Source: a bacterium
Lineage (GTDB): Bacteria; Myxococcota_A; Polyangia; Nannocystales; Nannocystaceae
Assembly: GCA_024742475.1 (NCBI GenBank)
Contig: JANSYI010000053.1
Coordinates: 1 to 40,849 of the forward strand
Reading direction: 5' to 3'
DNA: 40,849 nucleotides
The translations under genes and the position numbers were made by a program. Positions 23,836 to 31,644 of this stretch are shown piece by piece. The notes beneath the pieces are model-generated. The model made no database searches, was not told the DNA's origin, and saw only the letters and a list, made by a program, of their open reading frames with translations. How positions within the stretch are numbered: position 1 is the first letter of the stretch; every line of letters starts with the position of its first letter.

Positions 23836-26372
23836 ACCTCCCGATCGAGACCATTCGCGAGCCGCTGCTCGACGCGCTTCGCACTGGACGCCACTTCGTG
23901 CTGCAGGCCGAGCCTGGTGCTGGCAAGACCACCCGCGTCCCCGTGATGCTGCACGAATCCGGGCTCACCGAAGGCCGCGACATCCTCGTCGCCCAACCCC
24001 GGCGCATCGCCGCACGCATGGCCGCGCTGCGCGTCGCGTCCACGCTCGGAGAACCCGTGGGCCAGACCTGCGGATATCAGGTCCGCTTCGACAGCAAGGT
24101 CAGCGCGAAGACTCGAATCCGGTTCGTGACCGAAGGGCTGCTCCTTCGCCGCCTCCGCGACGATCCTTCCCTCGATGGCGTCTCCACCGTCATTCTCGAC
24201 GAGTTTCACGAGCGCCACATCCACACCGACGTGGCGCTCGCACTGCTGCACCGGCTCGCCAAGCGCCGCGACGATCTGCGCATCGGCGTCATGTCGGCCA
24301 CGCTCGCGCCAGAGCCCATCGCGGCGTTCCTCCGATGCAGGCCCCTGCACTGCGAGGGGCGCACGTTCCCGGTCGAGGTCCGCCACGCACTCAAGGCCAG
24401 CGAGCGGCCCCTCCCCGGCCAGGTGAGCGTTGCGCTGCGCGAGCTCGCGTCCGAGGGCGCCGACGGAAGCGTCTTGGTCTTCCTTCCCGGAGCCAGGGAG
24501 ATCCGGGCGTGCGCGAAACACCTCGCCGGTCAGGCCGCACACTTGGGACTCGAGCTCGTCCAGCTGCACGGTGACCTCTCTGCAACAGAACAAGACCGCG
24601 CCGTCGCGGCAGGTCAGCGGCCCAAGCTCATCCTCAGCACAAACGTGGCCGAAACCTCGGTCACCATCGACCACGTCGTCGCCGTCATCGACAGCGGACT
24701 CTCCCGCAAGCCCAGCCACAACCCGTGGACGGGCATTCCCACGCTCTCGTTGGCCAAGATCTCTCGGGCCTCGGCAGAGCAGCGGGCGGGCCGTGCGGGC
24801 CGGGTTCGCGCGGGTCGATGCGTCCGCCTCTTCTCCAAGCACGACTTCGACCGGCGGCCCGCCTTCGACGCCCCCGAGCTATGCCGCCTCGATCTCGCCT
24901 CGGCGATGCTCGACCTGCGCGCTGCCGGGTTGCGTGGACCCGCCGATGTCGAGTGGTTCGAGGCACCTCCCGAGGCGGCCGTCCACGCCGCGGAGACCTT
25001 GCTCGCGAGGCTGGGCGCGGTCGACACGGCCGGCAACCTCACCGCCGCAGGGCGCTCGATGCTGCAGCACCCCGTGCACCCCAGGCTCGCCCGCGTGCTG
25101 GAGGAGGCCAAGGCGCGCAATGTCGCCGCGCTCGGCACGACGGCGGTCGCGCTGCTGTCCGAACGCAGCATCCGCCGCAGAGACGCGCGCTCGAACTCCC
25201 AGACCGCAGCGTCCGACGTGGTCGTCGAGGCGGAACATCTGCGAATGTTCGAGCGCGATGGCGCGTCGGCGGCCCACCGCCTGGGTCTCGACATCGGCGC
25301 GTGCAAGATGGTGCTGCGCGTCCGCGCCCAGCTGCGCAAGGCGCTGGGCGTGCGAGGCTCGTCGGGTCGGGCCACCCCTGCCGACGAGGACGCGCTGGGC
25401 CTCGCGCTGCTCGCAGGGTTTCCCGACCGCATCGGCAGACTGCGAGAGGCCGCGTCGGGAGGGCTCGAGCTCGTGTTTGCCGAAGGCGGCAGCGCGGCGC
25501 TCGACGAACGGTCGGCGGTTCGAGACACCGACCTCGCCGTGGCGCTCGCCGTCGAGGAGCGCAAGGGCCCTCGCGGCCAGCCCACCGTACTCATCCGCAG
25601 CGCCGCCGCCGTCGAGCTCGAGGGGCTGCTCGAGCTGTTCGTCGACGACCTCGAAGAGCACCGCGTCGTGACGTTCGACAGCGACCGTGAGCGCGTGACC
25701 GCGGTCGAAGAGGTTCGTCTGGGCGCGCTGGTGGTCGAGACGAACGCGCTGCGCGATATCCCGCCCGAGGCCGCCGACGTGCTGTTCGAGGCCGCCCGCG
25801 CTCGCGGCATCGAGGCGTTCATCGAGGACCGCGACGCTGCCAAGGCGCTCGAATCGCGCACTCGATTTGCGCATCGCCACGCCCCCGAGGTCCCGGTGCT
25901 CGATGAGGCGCGCATGCTCGAGGTCTTGCGAGCTGCGTGTGAGAGGCGCACGAGCTTCGGCCAGATCCGCAAGGCGGGGCTACTCGGGTTGGCCTTGGGA
26001 ACCCTCCCTCACGACCAGCGCGCCGCGCTCGAACGCTTCGCGCCATCCCACGTCACCCTCGGCGGCGGACGTCGGCTTCGCGTCCACTACGAGCTCGACC
26101 GCGACCCGTGGGTCGAGTCGCGGCTCCAAGACTTCTTCGGCGCGTCGACCGGCCCAACCGTCGCCGACGGTCGCACGCCCCTGGTGCTGCATCTGCTCGC
26201 GCCGAACATGCGCGCGGTCCAGGTCACGACCGATCTCGCCGGGTTCTGGGAGCGACACTACCCCGACCAGCGCAAGGCGCTCATGCGACGCTATCCAAAG
26301 CACGACTGGCCCGAGAAGCCGCTCGAGGCCAAGCCCCCCGCGCCGCGGCCCCGACGACGTCGCCGCAAGTGA
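23832..26372 (+). CDS. hrpB: ATP-dependent RNA helicase HrpB
   Basis: 846 residues, the usual HrpB length. Walker A AEPGAGKTT (26-34), motif Ia QPRRIAARMAA, motif II DEFH (123-126; HrpB proteins characteristically have DEFH rather than DEAH), motif III SAT (155-157), motif V STNVAETSVTIDHV and motif VI QRAGRAGRVRAG are all intact. The C-terminal part, with an LHLLAPNMRAVQVTTDLAGFW segment and a basic tail, is the HrpB-specific region. A DExH RNA helicase of the cytoplasm; its cellular task is poorly known in bacteria. The ATG overlaps the TGA of the kinase-TPR gene (ATGA at 23832-23835), so the two are translationally coupled, an unusual partnership. rlmN follows after 28 bases. Confidence 0.95.
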   Translation: MNLPIETIREPLLDALRTGRHFVLQAEPGAGKTTRVPVMLHESGLTEGRDILVAQPRRIAARMAALRVASTLGEPVGQTCGYQVRFDSKVSAKTRIRFVTEGLLLRRLRDDPSLDGVSTVILDEFHERHIHTDVALALLHRLAKRRDDLRIGVMSATLAPEPIAAFLRCRPLHCEGRTFPVEVRHALKASERPLPGQVSVALRELASEGADGSVLVFLPGAREIRACAKHLAGQAAHLGLELVQLHGDLSATEQDRAVAAGQRPKLILSTNVAETSVTIDHVVAVIDSGLSRKPSHNPWTGIPTLSLAKISRASAEQRAGRAGRVRAGRCVRLFSKHDFDRRPAFDAPELCRLDLASAMLDLRAAGLRGPADVEWFEAPPEAAVHAAETLLARLGAVDTAGNLTAAGRSMLQHPVHPRLARVLEEAKARNVAALGTTAVALLSERSIRRRDARSNSQTAASDVVVEAEHLRMFERDGASAAHRLGLDIGACKMVLRVRAQLRKALGVRGSSGRATPADEDALGLALLAGFPDRIGRLREAASGGLELVFAEGGSAALDERSAVRDTDLAVALAVEERKGPRGQPTVLIRSAAAVELEGLLELFVDDLEEHRVVTFDSDRERVTAVEEVRLGALVVETNALRDIPPEAADVLFEAARARGIEAFIEDRDAAKALESRTRFAHRHAPEVPVLDEARMLEVLRAACERRTSFGQIRKAGLLGLALGTLPHDQRAALERFAPSHVTLGGGRRLRVHYELDRDPWVESRLQDFFGASTGPTVADGRTPLVLHLLAPNMRAVQVTTDLAGFWERHYPDQRKALMRRYPKHDWPEKPLEAKPPAPRPRRRRRK

Positions 26373-26400
26373 CGCCCGATGGGTGTACGTTCCCGCGGGC

Positions 26401-27447
26401 ATGCTCAGCCTCGCCGCGTTCGACCGGGCCTCGCTCGGTGCATGGCTCGCCGAGCGCGGTGAGTCGCCATCCCACGCGGGGCGAATGCTTCGCGCCTACT
26501 ACAACGGATGCGGCCGCTTCGACCCGGATGCGATCGGCATCGCCAAGACGCTGCGCGCCCGTCTGCACGATGGCTGCTTCGGCTCGGCCACGTTCGAACG
26601 CGACCGCGTCATCTCCAGCGACGGCACGACCAAGCTCCTGGTGGGGCTGCACCGAGGAGGCGCCGTCGAGACGGTGATGATGCCTTCGTATCGTGCGGGC
26701 GAAGCGTGGTGCTGCGTCTCCTCGCAGGTGGGTTGCGCGATGGGCTGTGATTTCTGCGCCAGCACGCGCAACGGCCTCGAACGCAACCTCGAGGTCGACG
26801 AGATCGTCGAGCAGTACCTGCGCGTGGGTGCGGTCGCGGCCGAGCATGGACGGAAGATTCGGCGGCTCGTGTTCATGGGCATCGGCGAGCCGCTGCACAA
26901 CGTGGACAACGTTCTCACCGCGGTCGACCACATTGCCGACCAGGGGCTGGGCAACCTCGGATGGAGCCGAATCACCGTCTCGACCGTCGGCATCGTCCAA
27001 GGCATCGAGCGCCTCGCGACCGCCCGCCACCCTCCGTGTCTCGCGCTGAGCTTGCACGCCCCCGATGACGCGACGCGGCGGACGATCGTTCCAACCGCCA
27101 AGCGCTACGACGTCGCAACCATCTTGGCGGCCGCCCGCGCGTACCAGGAAACCACCGGGCGCATCGTCACGCTGGAGTACTGCCTGCTCTCCGGGGTCAA
27201 CGACAGCGACGGGCAGGCGGATCTCCTCGCCAGCCGGCTCGAGGGTTTTCGCGCCCACGTCAACATCATCCCCTACAACGCGACCGGCGCTGGCCTCTCG
27301 GGCGTCGTGTACATCCGGCCCTCGGCTCGGTCAGTGCAGCGCTTCTTGGAGCGGCTGCGGGCCCGAGGCGTCAACGCACACGCCAGAGATACCCGCGGCG
27401 ACGATGTGGCCGCGGCGTGTGGGCAGCTGCGCGACGCGTCCGCCTGA
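26401..27447 (+). CDS. rlmN: RlmN-family radical SAM rRNA methyltransferase
   Basis: 348 residues from the ATG at 26401. The radical-SAM cluster motif is CAMGCDFC (Cys112, 116, 119; the C-x3-C-x2-C of the family), preceded by CVSSQVG. GIGEPLHN (161-168) and a C-terminal RGDD-x4-CGQL, with the methyl-carrying Cys at 340, are also conserved. RlmN methylates C2 of A2503 in 23S rRNA and of A37 in some tRNAs. The residues after the cluster (ASTRNG) differ slightly from the more usual ATGxxG, so a paralogue with altered specificity is possible, but the catalytic set is complete. Third gene of a run with the kinase and hrpB; two RNA-acting enzymes side by side. Convergent with the GGDEF/EAL gene. 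Confidence 0.9.
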   Translation: MLSLAAFDRASLGAWLAERGESPSHAGRMLRAYYNGCGRFDPDAIGIAKTLRARLHDGCFGSATFERDRVISSDGTTKLLVGLHRGGAVETVMMPSYRAGEAWCCVSSQVGCAMGCDFCASTRNGLERNLEVDEIVEQYLRVGAVAAEHGRKIRRLVFMGIGEPLHNVDNVLTAVDHIADQGLGNLGWSRITVSTVGIVQGIERLATARHPPCLALSLHAPDDATRRTIVPTAKRYDVATILAAARAYQETTGRIVTLEYCLLSGVNDSDGQADLLASRLEGFRAHVNIIPYNATGAGLSGVVYIRPSARSVQRFLERLRARGVNAHARDTRGDDVAAACGQLRDASA

Positions 27448-27464
27448 GCCTCTCCGAGCGGCGA

Positions 27465-29306
27465 CTACTGTCGGCCCGCGAGGTAGCCGTAGACTTCGGC
27501 AACCGACATCGGACGGGAATACAGATAACCCTGCCCCAGCGAGCACCCCAGCCACCGCAAGACGTTCGCCTGAAGCGGATTCTCGATGCCCTCGCCGAGC
27601 GTGCGAAGGCCGAGCGCCTTTGCAGCGGTCACGATGTGGCGGATTCGGCCCGAGGTCATCTCGGTGCCGTCGATGCGTGAGACGAACCGGCGGTCGATCT
27701 TGAAGCCGTCGAGCGGAAAGCCGCGCAGGTCGTCGATGGTGCACTCGCTCAGGCCGTAGTCTTCGACCCACACCTTCGTGCCGCTGGCCACGAGCCCCGA
27801 GACCAGCGCCCGAGCCTCCTCGTTGTGTTCGGAGATCGTCCCAGCCTCGATCTCGAACCGAACCGAAGAGGCGTCGAGCCCGGTCGTCATCAGCAACGAA
27901 CGGACGCGTTCGACGAACAGAGGATCGAGGACCTGAGGCGCCGAGAGGTTGAGCGAAATCGCCAGGTCCTCGGCGCCGTCGAGCTCCTGCTGCCAGTCGG
28001 CCATCTGCCGCATCGCCTCCTCCACGCACCAGTAGCCAATGGGCACGATGAGGTTGGTGTCGTTGGCAGCGTTGATGAACTCGGACGCGGGGCGTTCCTG
28101 GCCATCGGGATGTCTCCAGCGGATCAGCGCCTCGAACCCCATCGGCGCTTGGGTGCCGATGTCGACGATCGGCTGATAGGTGATCGAAAACTCCTCGTGG
28201 CGCAACGCGTGCGCGAGGTCGGACGCGAGGACCTCCATCGTCGGAGCCTTGGCGCGCTCGTCGTCGTCGTAGAGCTCGACGCGAGGCGTGCGAGGCACGA
28301 TCGTCTGCGACTTTGCCCGGGCAATCGCAGCGTCGACGTTTGCATCCAAGCCGCGACCGCGCGCGAACCCGAACCCGAGATCGAGGTGCAGACGATCGTC
28401 TTCGAGCTCGTAGGGCCGCTGGATCTCCTTGCGCACGGCCTCTCCCGAGGTCAGGTCCTCGCCCTCGTCGAAGCCGCGGAACAACACGACGTACCCGGTG
28501 GCGTCGACGGCGGCCGCGACGTAGTCGTTCGCCACGTGGGCGAGTCGTCGGCCCACGCGAGTGCGCAGCGCGGCGACGTCGGATGCTTCCAGGTGGTACG
28601 ACTCGCGGATCTCTCGCGTGTCGATGTACAGCAGAGAATAGCGGAACCCCGGGTCGAAGTCGGAGCGCTCGATCGCCGCGGCGATGCGGCGGCGGAGCGC
28701 GAGCGTCGTGAACAGGCCCGTGTCCGGGTCGAGGACTGAGGCCGTGTCTGAGGTTTGAAGGCGGGAGATCGCACGGTGGGATTCGACGCAGCCCAACAGC
28801 GCGACCCGCAGCGCCGTCGGTGACAGCTCGTCGAACGCGAGGCTCTCGGCCGCGCCGAACTCACGCTGTCTGAGGCGTTCCCCGGCAGCGTCGGCGATCG
28901 GGAGCTCGCGCACCGTGACCAGCGGCACCAGGAGCTCGCGCTCGACGATCGTTCGCTGCACGCTTCGCCCGACGTAGTCATCGAAGGCGACGACGACGTC
29001 GACGCCGCCCTCTTCGAGTCGCGCGAGCGCTTCGGTCGAATGCGGCTGCAGCTCCCCACGGATGCCGAACGCGCTCAGCTGTCGGAGCATGCCCTGGAGC
29101 TCGGTCGCGTGCGCCGACGAGCCGCCCACCACGAGCGCGACGCAGCCTTCTTCCGGCCGAACTACCGTCGATGCACCGAGGTCCGCCGGGTTGGCAGTGA
29201 GGGTTCGTGCGGGTAGTTGCAGCGCAGCAGACACGTTCAGCGAGGCTTCGACCGCGAGGCACCTGGTCTTGAGGCCCTGCGCACGATCGGGACGCGATGC
29301 GGCCAA
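27465..29306 (-). CDS. REC-like / degenerate GGDEF / EAL protein
   Basis: 613 residues from a TTG at 29306, 10 bases after the stop of the SDR gene. Residues 53-170 look like a receiver-type domain without an obvious phosphoacceptor set. 190-350 is a GGDEF domain: LDPDTGLFTTLALRRRI fits the DxLTGL entry, but the active loop reads RGFDE (277-281), so cyclase activity is unlikely. 358-610 is an EAL domain: EAL (392-394), SLNLS, FKID (Lys536), GEGIE and QGYLYSRP are kept, but DDFG is EDYG (515-518) and the E-[IV]-T-E strand reads EIEA. Metal binding and c-di-GMP hydrolysis are therefore doubtful; it may bind c-di-GMP or a partner. Third gene of an operon with the FolB-cupin and SDR genes. Confidence 0.85.
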   Translation of the reverse strand: MAASRPDRAQGLKTRCLAVEASLNVSAALQLPARTLTANPADLGASTVVRPEEGCVALVVGGSSAHATELQGMLRQLSAFGIRGELQPHSTEALARLEEGGVDVVVAFDDYVGRSVQRTIVERELLVPLVTVRELPIADAAGERLRQREFGAAESLAFDELSPTALRVALLGCVESHRAISRLQTSDTASVLDPDTGLFTTLALRRRIAAAIERSDFDPGFRYSLLYIDTREIRESYHLEASDVAALRTRVGRRLAHVANDYVAAAVDATGYVVLFRGFDEGEDLTSGEAVRKEIQRPYELEDDRLHLDLGFGFARGRGLDANVDAAIARAKSQTIVPRTPRVELYDDDERAKAPTMEVLASDLAHALRHEEFSITYQPIVDIGTQAPMGFEALIRWRHPDGQERPASEFINAANDTNLIVPIGYWCVEEAMRQMADWQQELDGAEDLAISLNLSAPQVLDPLFVERVRSLLMTTGLDASSVRFEIEAGTISEHNEEARALVSGLVASGTKVWVEDYGLSECTIDDLRGFPLDGFKIDRRFVSRIDGTEMTSGRIRHIVTAAKALGLRTLGEGIENPLQANVLRWLGCSLGQGYLYSRPMSVAEVYGYLAGRQ

Positions 29307-29315
29307 AGCGTCCGG

Positions 29316-30044
29316 CTACGCGCCCCAGCCGCCATCCACGTCGATCGTCTGCCCCGTGATGTACCGCGCGTCAGCCGACAGCAGGAAGCGGATCGCGCCC
29401 GCAACGTCGGCGGCGTCCCCGACCCTTCGCAACGGGACCGACCGCGCGTAGGCGTCGAAGCCAACGTCGCCCACGTCGGCAGTCATGTCGGTGCGCAGCA
29501 GACCTGGCGCCACCGCGTTGACCCGGACACCCTGCGGCCCCAGCTCGTGGCACAACCCCCGCACGGCCGCCTCGATTCCCCCTTTTGCGGCCGAGTACGC
29601 CACCTTCCCCGGCAACCCGTGGCGCGCCAGGTTGGAGCTCGTGAAGACGATGGAAGCCGACGGCGCGAGCAGTCCCCGCTGCAAGAGGCCGCGAAGCAGA
29701 AGCAGCGGTGACTCGAGATCCGCCCGCAGCTGAAGCACGAGGGGGTCGTCGGCGGCGTCTCCTTCTTCGAACCCGCGCCGCATCGCGACCCCCGCGTTGA
29801 GCACCACGGACGCGAAGGGTTCGACCTCTTCCTCGACGTGTGCAAGCAGGCTCGCCACCGCGCTCGCGTCGTCGAGGTTGGCCCGCAGCAGCGTGAGCCG
29901 GCCGCCGTCGTGCGACGCAGCGAGTTCGCGACTGGATGCAGACTCGCTGCGGTGCACCCCCACCACCGCGTGTCCGTCGGCGAGCAGGCGTTCGACGACC
30001 GCCCGTCCGATGCCGCGAGAGGCTCCGGTCACGAACGCGGTCAA
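29316..30044 (-). CDS. Short-chain dehydrogenase/reductase (FabG-like)
   Basis: 242 residues from a TTG at 30044. The TTG overlaps the stop of the FolB-cupin gene (TTGA), and GAGG about 10 bases ahead supports it. The SDR signature is complete: TGASRGIG (6-13) for the dinucleotide, LNAG (82-85), Ser137, and the catalytic Tyr150/Lys154 in YSAAK. Arg32 after the second strand favours NADPH. The tail ITGQTIDVDGG is typical of FabG. On sequence alone the substrate could be a 3-ketoacyl-ACP or many other carbonyls. Coupling to a dihydroneopterin aldolase raises the possibility of a pterin reductase in the manner of FolM/PTR1, although the pterin-type TGxxxRxG variant is not present. Confidence 0.85.
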   Translation of the reverse strand: MTAFVTGASRGIGRAVVERLLADGHAVVGVHRSESASSRELAASHDGGRLTLLRANLDDASAVASLLAHVEEEVEPFASVVLNAGVAMRRGFEEGDAADDPLVLQLRADLESPLLLLRGLLQRGLLAPSASIVFTSSNLARHGLPGKVAYSAAKGGIEAAVRGLCHELGPQGVRVNAVAPGLLRTDMTADVGDVGFDAYARSVPLRRVGDAADVAGAIRFLLSADARYITGQTIDVDGGWGA

Positions 30045-30721
30045 GCCGACACCTCGATCTCGTCGGCCGGGATGAACGGCGGCGTGTCGCAGCAGAACAC
30101 GGTCGCCCGCGCATCGCCGCGGTTTTCGTAGCCGTGAACGACACCGCGCGACCACGCTCTCGCCTCGCGCAGTGGCAACTGCGCACCGTCCCACCAGAGG
30201 TCACCCCGTACGACCCACTCGAGCTCCCGCATCTGCTGGTGTTGGTGTGCTGGGATGCAGCGCCCCTCGTCGATGTGGAGCAAGTACAGCCCCGCTTCCT
30301 GGGTCTCGAGCAGGATCTCCGCCTGCCCGAAGCGGGTGTCCTCGAAGCGTCGCGGGTAGTCCGACTGCGTGCGCCGGACGCCCACCATTGCCGCCTCGGC
30401 CAGCCCGGTCAGCGCTCGCGGTTTGCGGAGACGAAGCCCGACGGTGAGAAGCTCGGGATGCAGGCCGAGCAGCATGGCGCAGATCTCCTCCGCTGCGCCC
30501 TCGAGGAGGCGGTAGCGCCGGAACTGCAGCAGATCGCGCACTGCGGCGGCGACGTGGGAGTAGTCGCAGGTGTCCCCGATTCGGCCGGTGTGTCCGGGAC
30601 GGCGCAGGTCCAGCCCGAGGTCCACATCGATGTTCAGCGGCTGCGCGTCGTCGCGCTCGTGCGCGTGTACGCCGATGATGCAATCGACCTGGAGCCCGCA
30701 GATCGCGATCGTATCGGTCAC
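30041..30721 (-). CDS. folB: Dihydroneopterin aldolase-cupin fusion
   Basis: 226 residues from a GTG at 30721; a TTG at 30742 is the alternative. Residues 1-117 are a complete FolB domain. With this start the known active-site residues fall at Glu22 (in HERDDAQPL), Tyr54 (in DTCDYSHV), Glu74 (in RLLEGAAE) and Lys100 (in RLRKPRAL), the numbering familiar from S. aureus DHNA, which supports the start. FolB converts 7,8-dihydroneopterin to 6-hydroxymethyl-dihydropterin and glycolaldehyde in folate synthesis. Residues 130-220 form a cupin: IPAHQHQQMRELEWVVRGD carries the HxH and Glu metal ligands and VVHGYENRG the last His. The cupin may bind metal and act on a pterin or product. Heads the operon with SDR and GGDEF/EAL genes. 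Normal FolB proteins lack the cupin. Confidence 0.85.
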   Translation of the reverse strand: MTDTIAICGLQVDCIIGVHAHERDDAQPLNIDVDLGLDLRRPGHTGRIGDTCDYSHVAAAVRDLLQFRRYRLLEGAAEEICAMLLGLHPELLTVGLRLRKPRALTGLAEAAMVGVRRTQSDYPRRFEDTRFGQAEILLETQEAGLYLLHIDEGRCIPAHQHQQMRELEWVVRGDLWWDGAQLPLREARAWSRGVVHGYENRGDARATVFCCDTPPFIPADEIEVSA

Positions 30722-30922
30722 CTGCGCAACTCTACCCTCCAAACCGCGAAAACGCTCCTCCGGCAGTTTCGGCAGCCTCTATGCGGGAGTTTGCGTATCC
30801 CCCACCTGTGCTACACCGAGGATTCGGCATCGTACTTTACGCCGACCTGAATCCCCTCCATCATCCTGCGTCCAAGCGACGGTACACCGTTCGCTCGGCT
30901 CACGGTTCACGCGGAGACTGAC

Positions 30923-31567
30923 ATGCTTCTGAAAAAACTATCCCTGGTCACCCTTGCTTGCCTCTTTGCTTCCGGCTGCATCATCAACAGTGATGGCACC
31001 GACGACGACGGTGGCGGCGAGACCGAGTCCACGGTCAGCGCCAGCGCCAGCGCCAGCGCCAGCGCGACTGCGACCGAGACGGCGACCGAAACCGCCACCG
31101 AAACCGCCACCGAGACCGCCACGGCCACCGATACCGACGGCACCACGGGCGGAGGCACCGGCGACACCACCGGCGGCGGAGTGGGCCAGTGCGGATGGGG
31201 CGAGATCCCCGGCAACGACCGGATCCCCTTCGGCTACCAGTGCGGTGGCGACGGCGAAGACCCCGACGGCACCTACCCGCAGATGTGCTCGCCGAACTCG
31301 ACCCTCGAGGAAGGCCTCGACTGCAAGACCGCGAACCTGCTCGGCCAAGGCTGCTGCGACGCCGACGGCAACGTCTGGTTCTGCGCCGACGCGGGTGACG
31401 GGCCCATCGTCTTCACCGAAGAGTGCGACCCGGGCGACACCACCGCGACCGACACGGACACGACGGACACGGACACCGACACGACGGACACGGACACCGA
31501 CACCGACGCGACGGATACCGACACCGACACCGACGCGACCGACACCGATCCGACCACGGGCAAGTAA
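30923..31567 (+). CDS. Thr/Asp-rich low-complexity lipoprotein
   Basis: 214 residues. Signal MLLKKLSLVTLACLFASGC, with Cys19 as lipid site and GGAG just ahead of the ATG as ribosome-binding site. A Ser/Ala then Thr/Ala/Glu repeat (TETATETATET) leads to a Cys-rich globular region of about 80 residues (QCGWGEIPG, QMCSPN, GQGCCDADGNVWFC) and an Asp/Thr repeat tail (DTDTTDTDTDTT). Such linkers around small disulfide-rich domains are characteristic of surface lipoproteins of Nannocystis-type myxobacteria. Function unknown; probably exposed on the outer membrane. Followed by a strong terminator, so it is a single-gene unit. Confidence 0.75.
   Translation: MLLKKLSLVTLACLFASGCIINSDGTDDDGGGETESTVSASASASASATATETATETATETATETATATDTDGTTGGGTGDTTGGGVGQCGWGEIPGNDRIPFGYQCGGDGEDPDGTYPQMCSPNSTLEEGLDCKTANLLGQGCCDADGNVWFCADAGDGPIVFTEECDPGDTTATDTDTTDTDTDTTDTDTDTDATDTDTDTDATDTDPTTGK
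31037..31125 (+). repeat. Coding tandem repeats (AGCGCC; ACCGAAACCGCC)
   Basis: About four copies of AGCGCC are followed by four copies of a near-identical 12-base unit of the form GAAACCGCCACC. They encode the Ser/Ala and Thr/Glu/Ala linker of the lipoprotein. Units are close enough to each other to allow slippage and length change. Confidence 0.7.
31436..31560 (+). repeat. Coding GACACC-type tandem repeats
   Basis: Alternating GACACC, GACACG and GACGCG hexamers run through the 3' end of the lipoprotein gene and encode the Asp/Thr tail. At least one longer block (CGGACACGGACACCGACACG-like) is repeated. Likely variable in length between strains. Confidence 0.7.
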
Positions 31568-31583
31568 GCCTCCGTCCACACGA

Positions 31584-31621
31584 AGCCCCGCTCTGGCACT
31601 CCTGCCAGGCGGGGCTTTTTC
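31584..31621 (+). terminator. Intrinsic terminator of the Thr/Asp-rich lipoprotein gene
   Basis: AGCCCCGC (31584-31591) pairs with GCGGGGCT (31609-31616). Inside, CTGGCA (31593-31598) pairs with TGCCAG (31603-31608) around CTCC, with one bulged T at 31592. A run of Ts (31616-31621) follows at once. This is the clearest rho-independent terminator in the window. Confidence 0.9.
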
Positions 31622-31644
31622 ATTGGTGCGCCGCGCGGGACGAA

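Noticed and set aside
24614..25972. 452-codon minus-strand frame opposite hrpB
   Set aside because: Ser/Arg-rich antisense shadow; hrpB motifs are complete on the plus strand.
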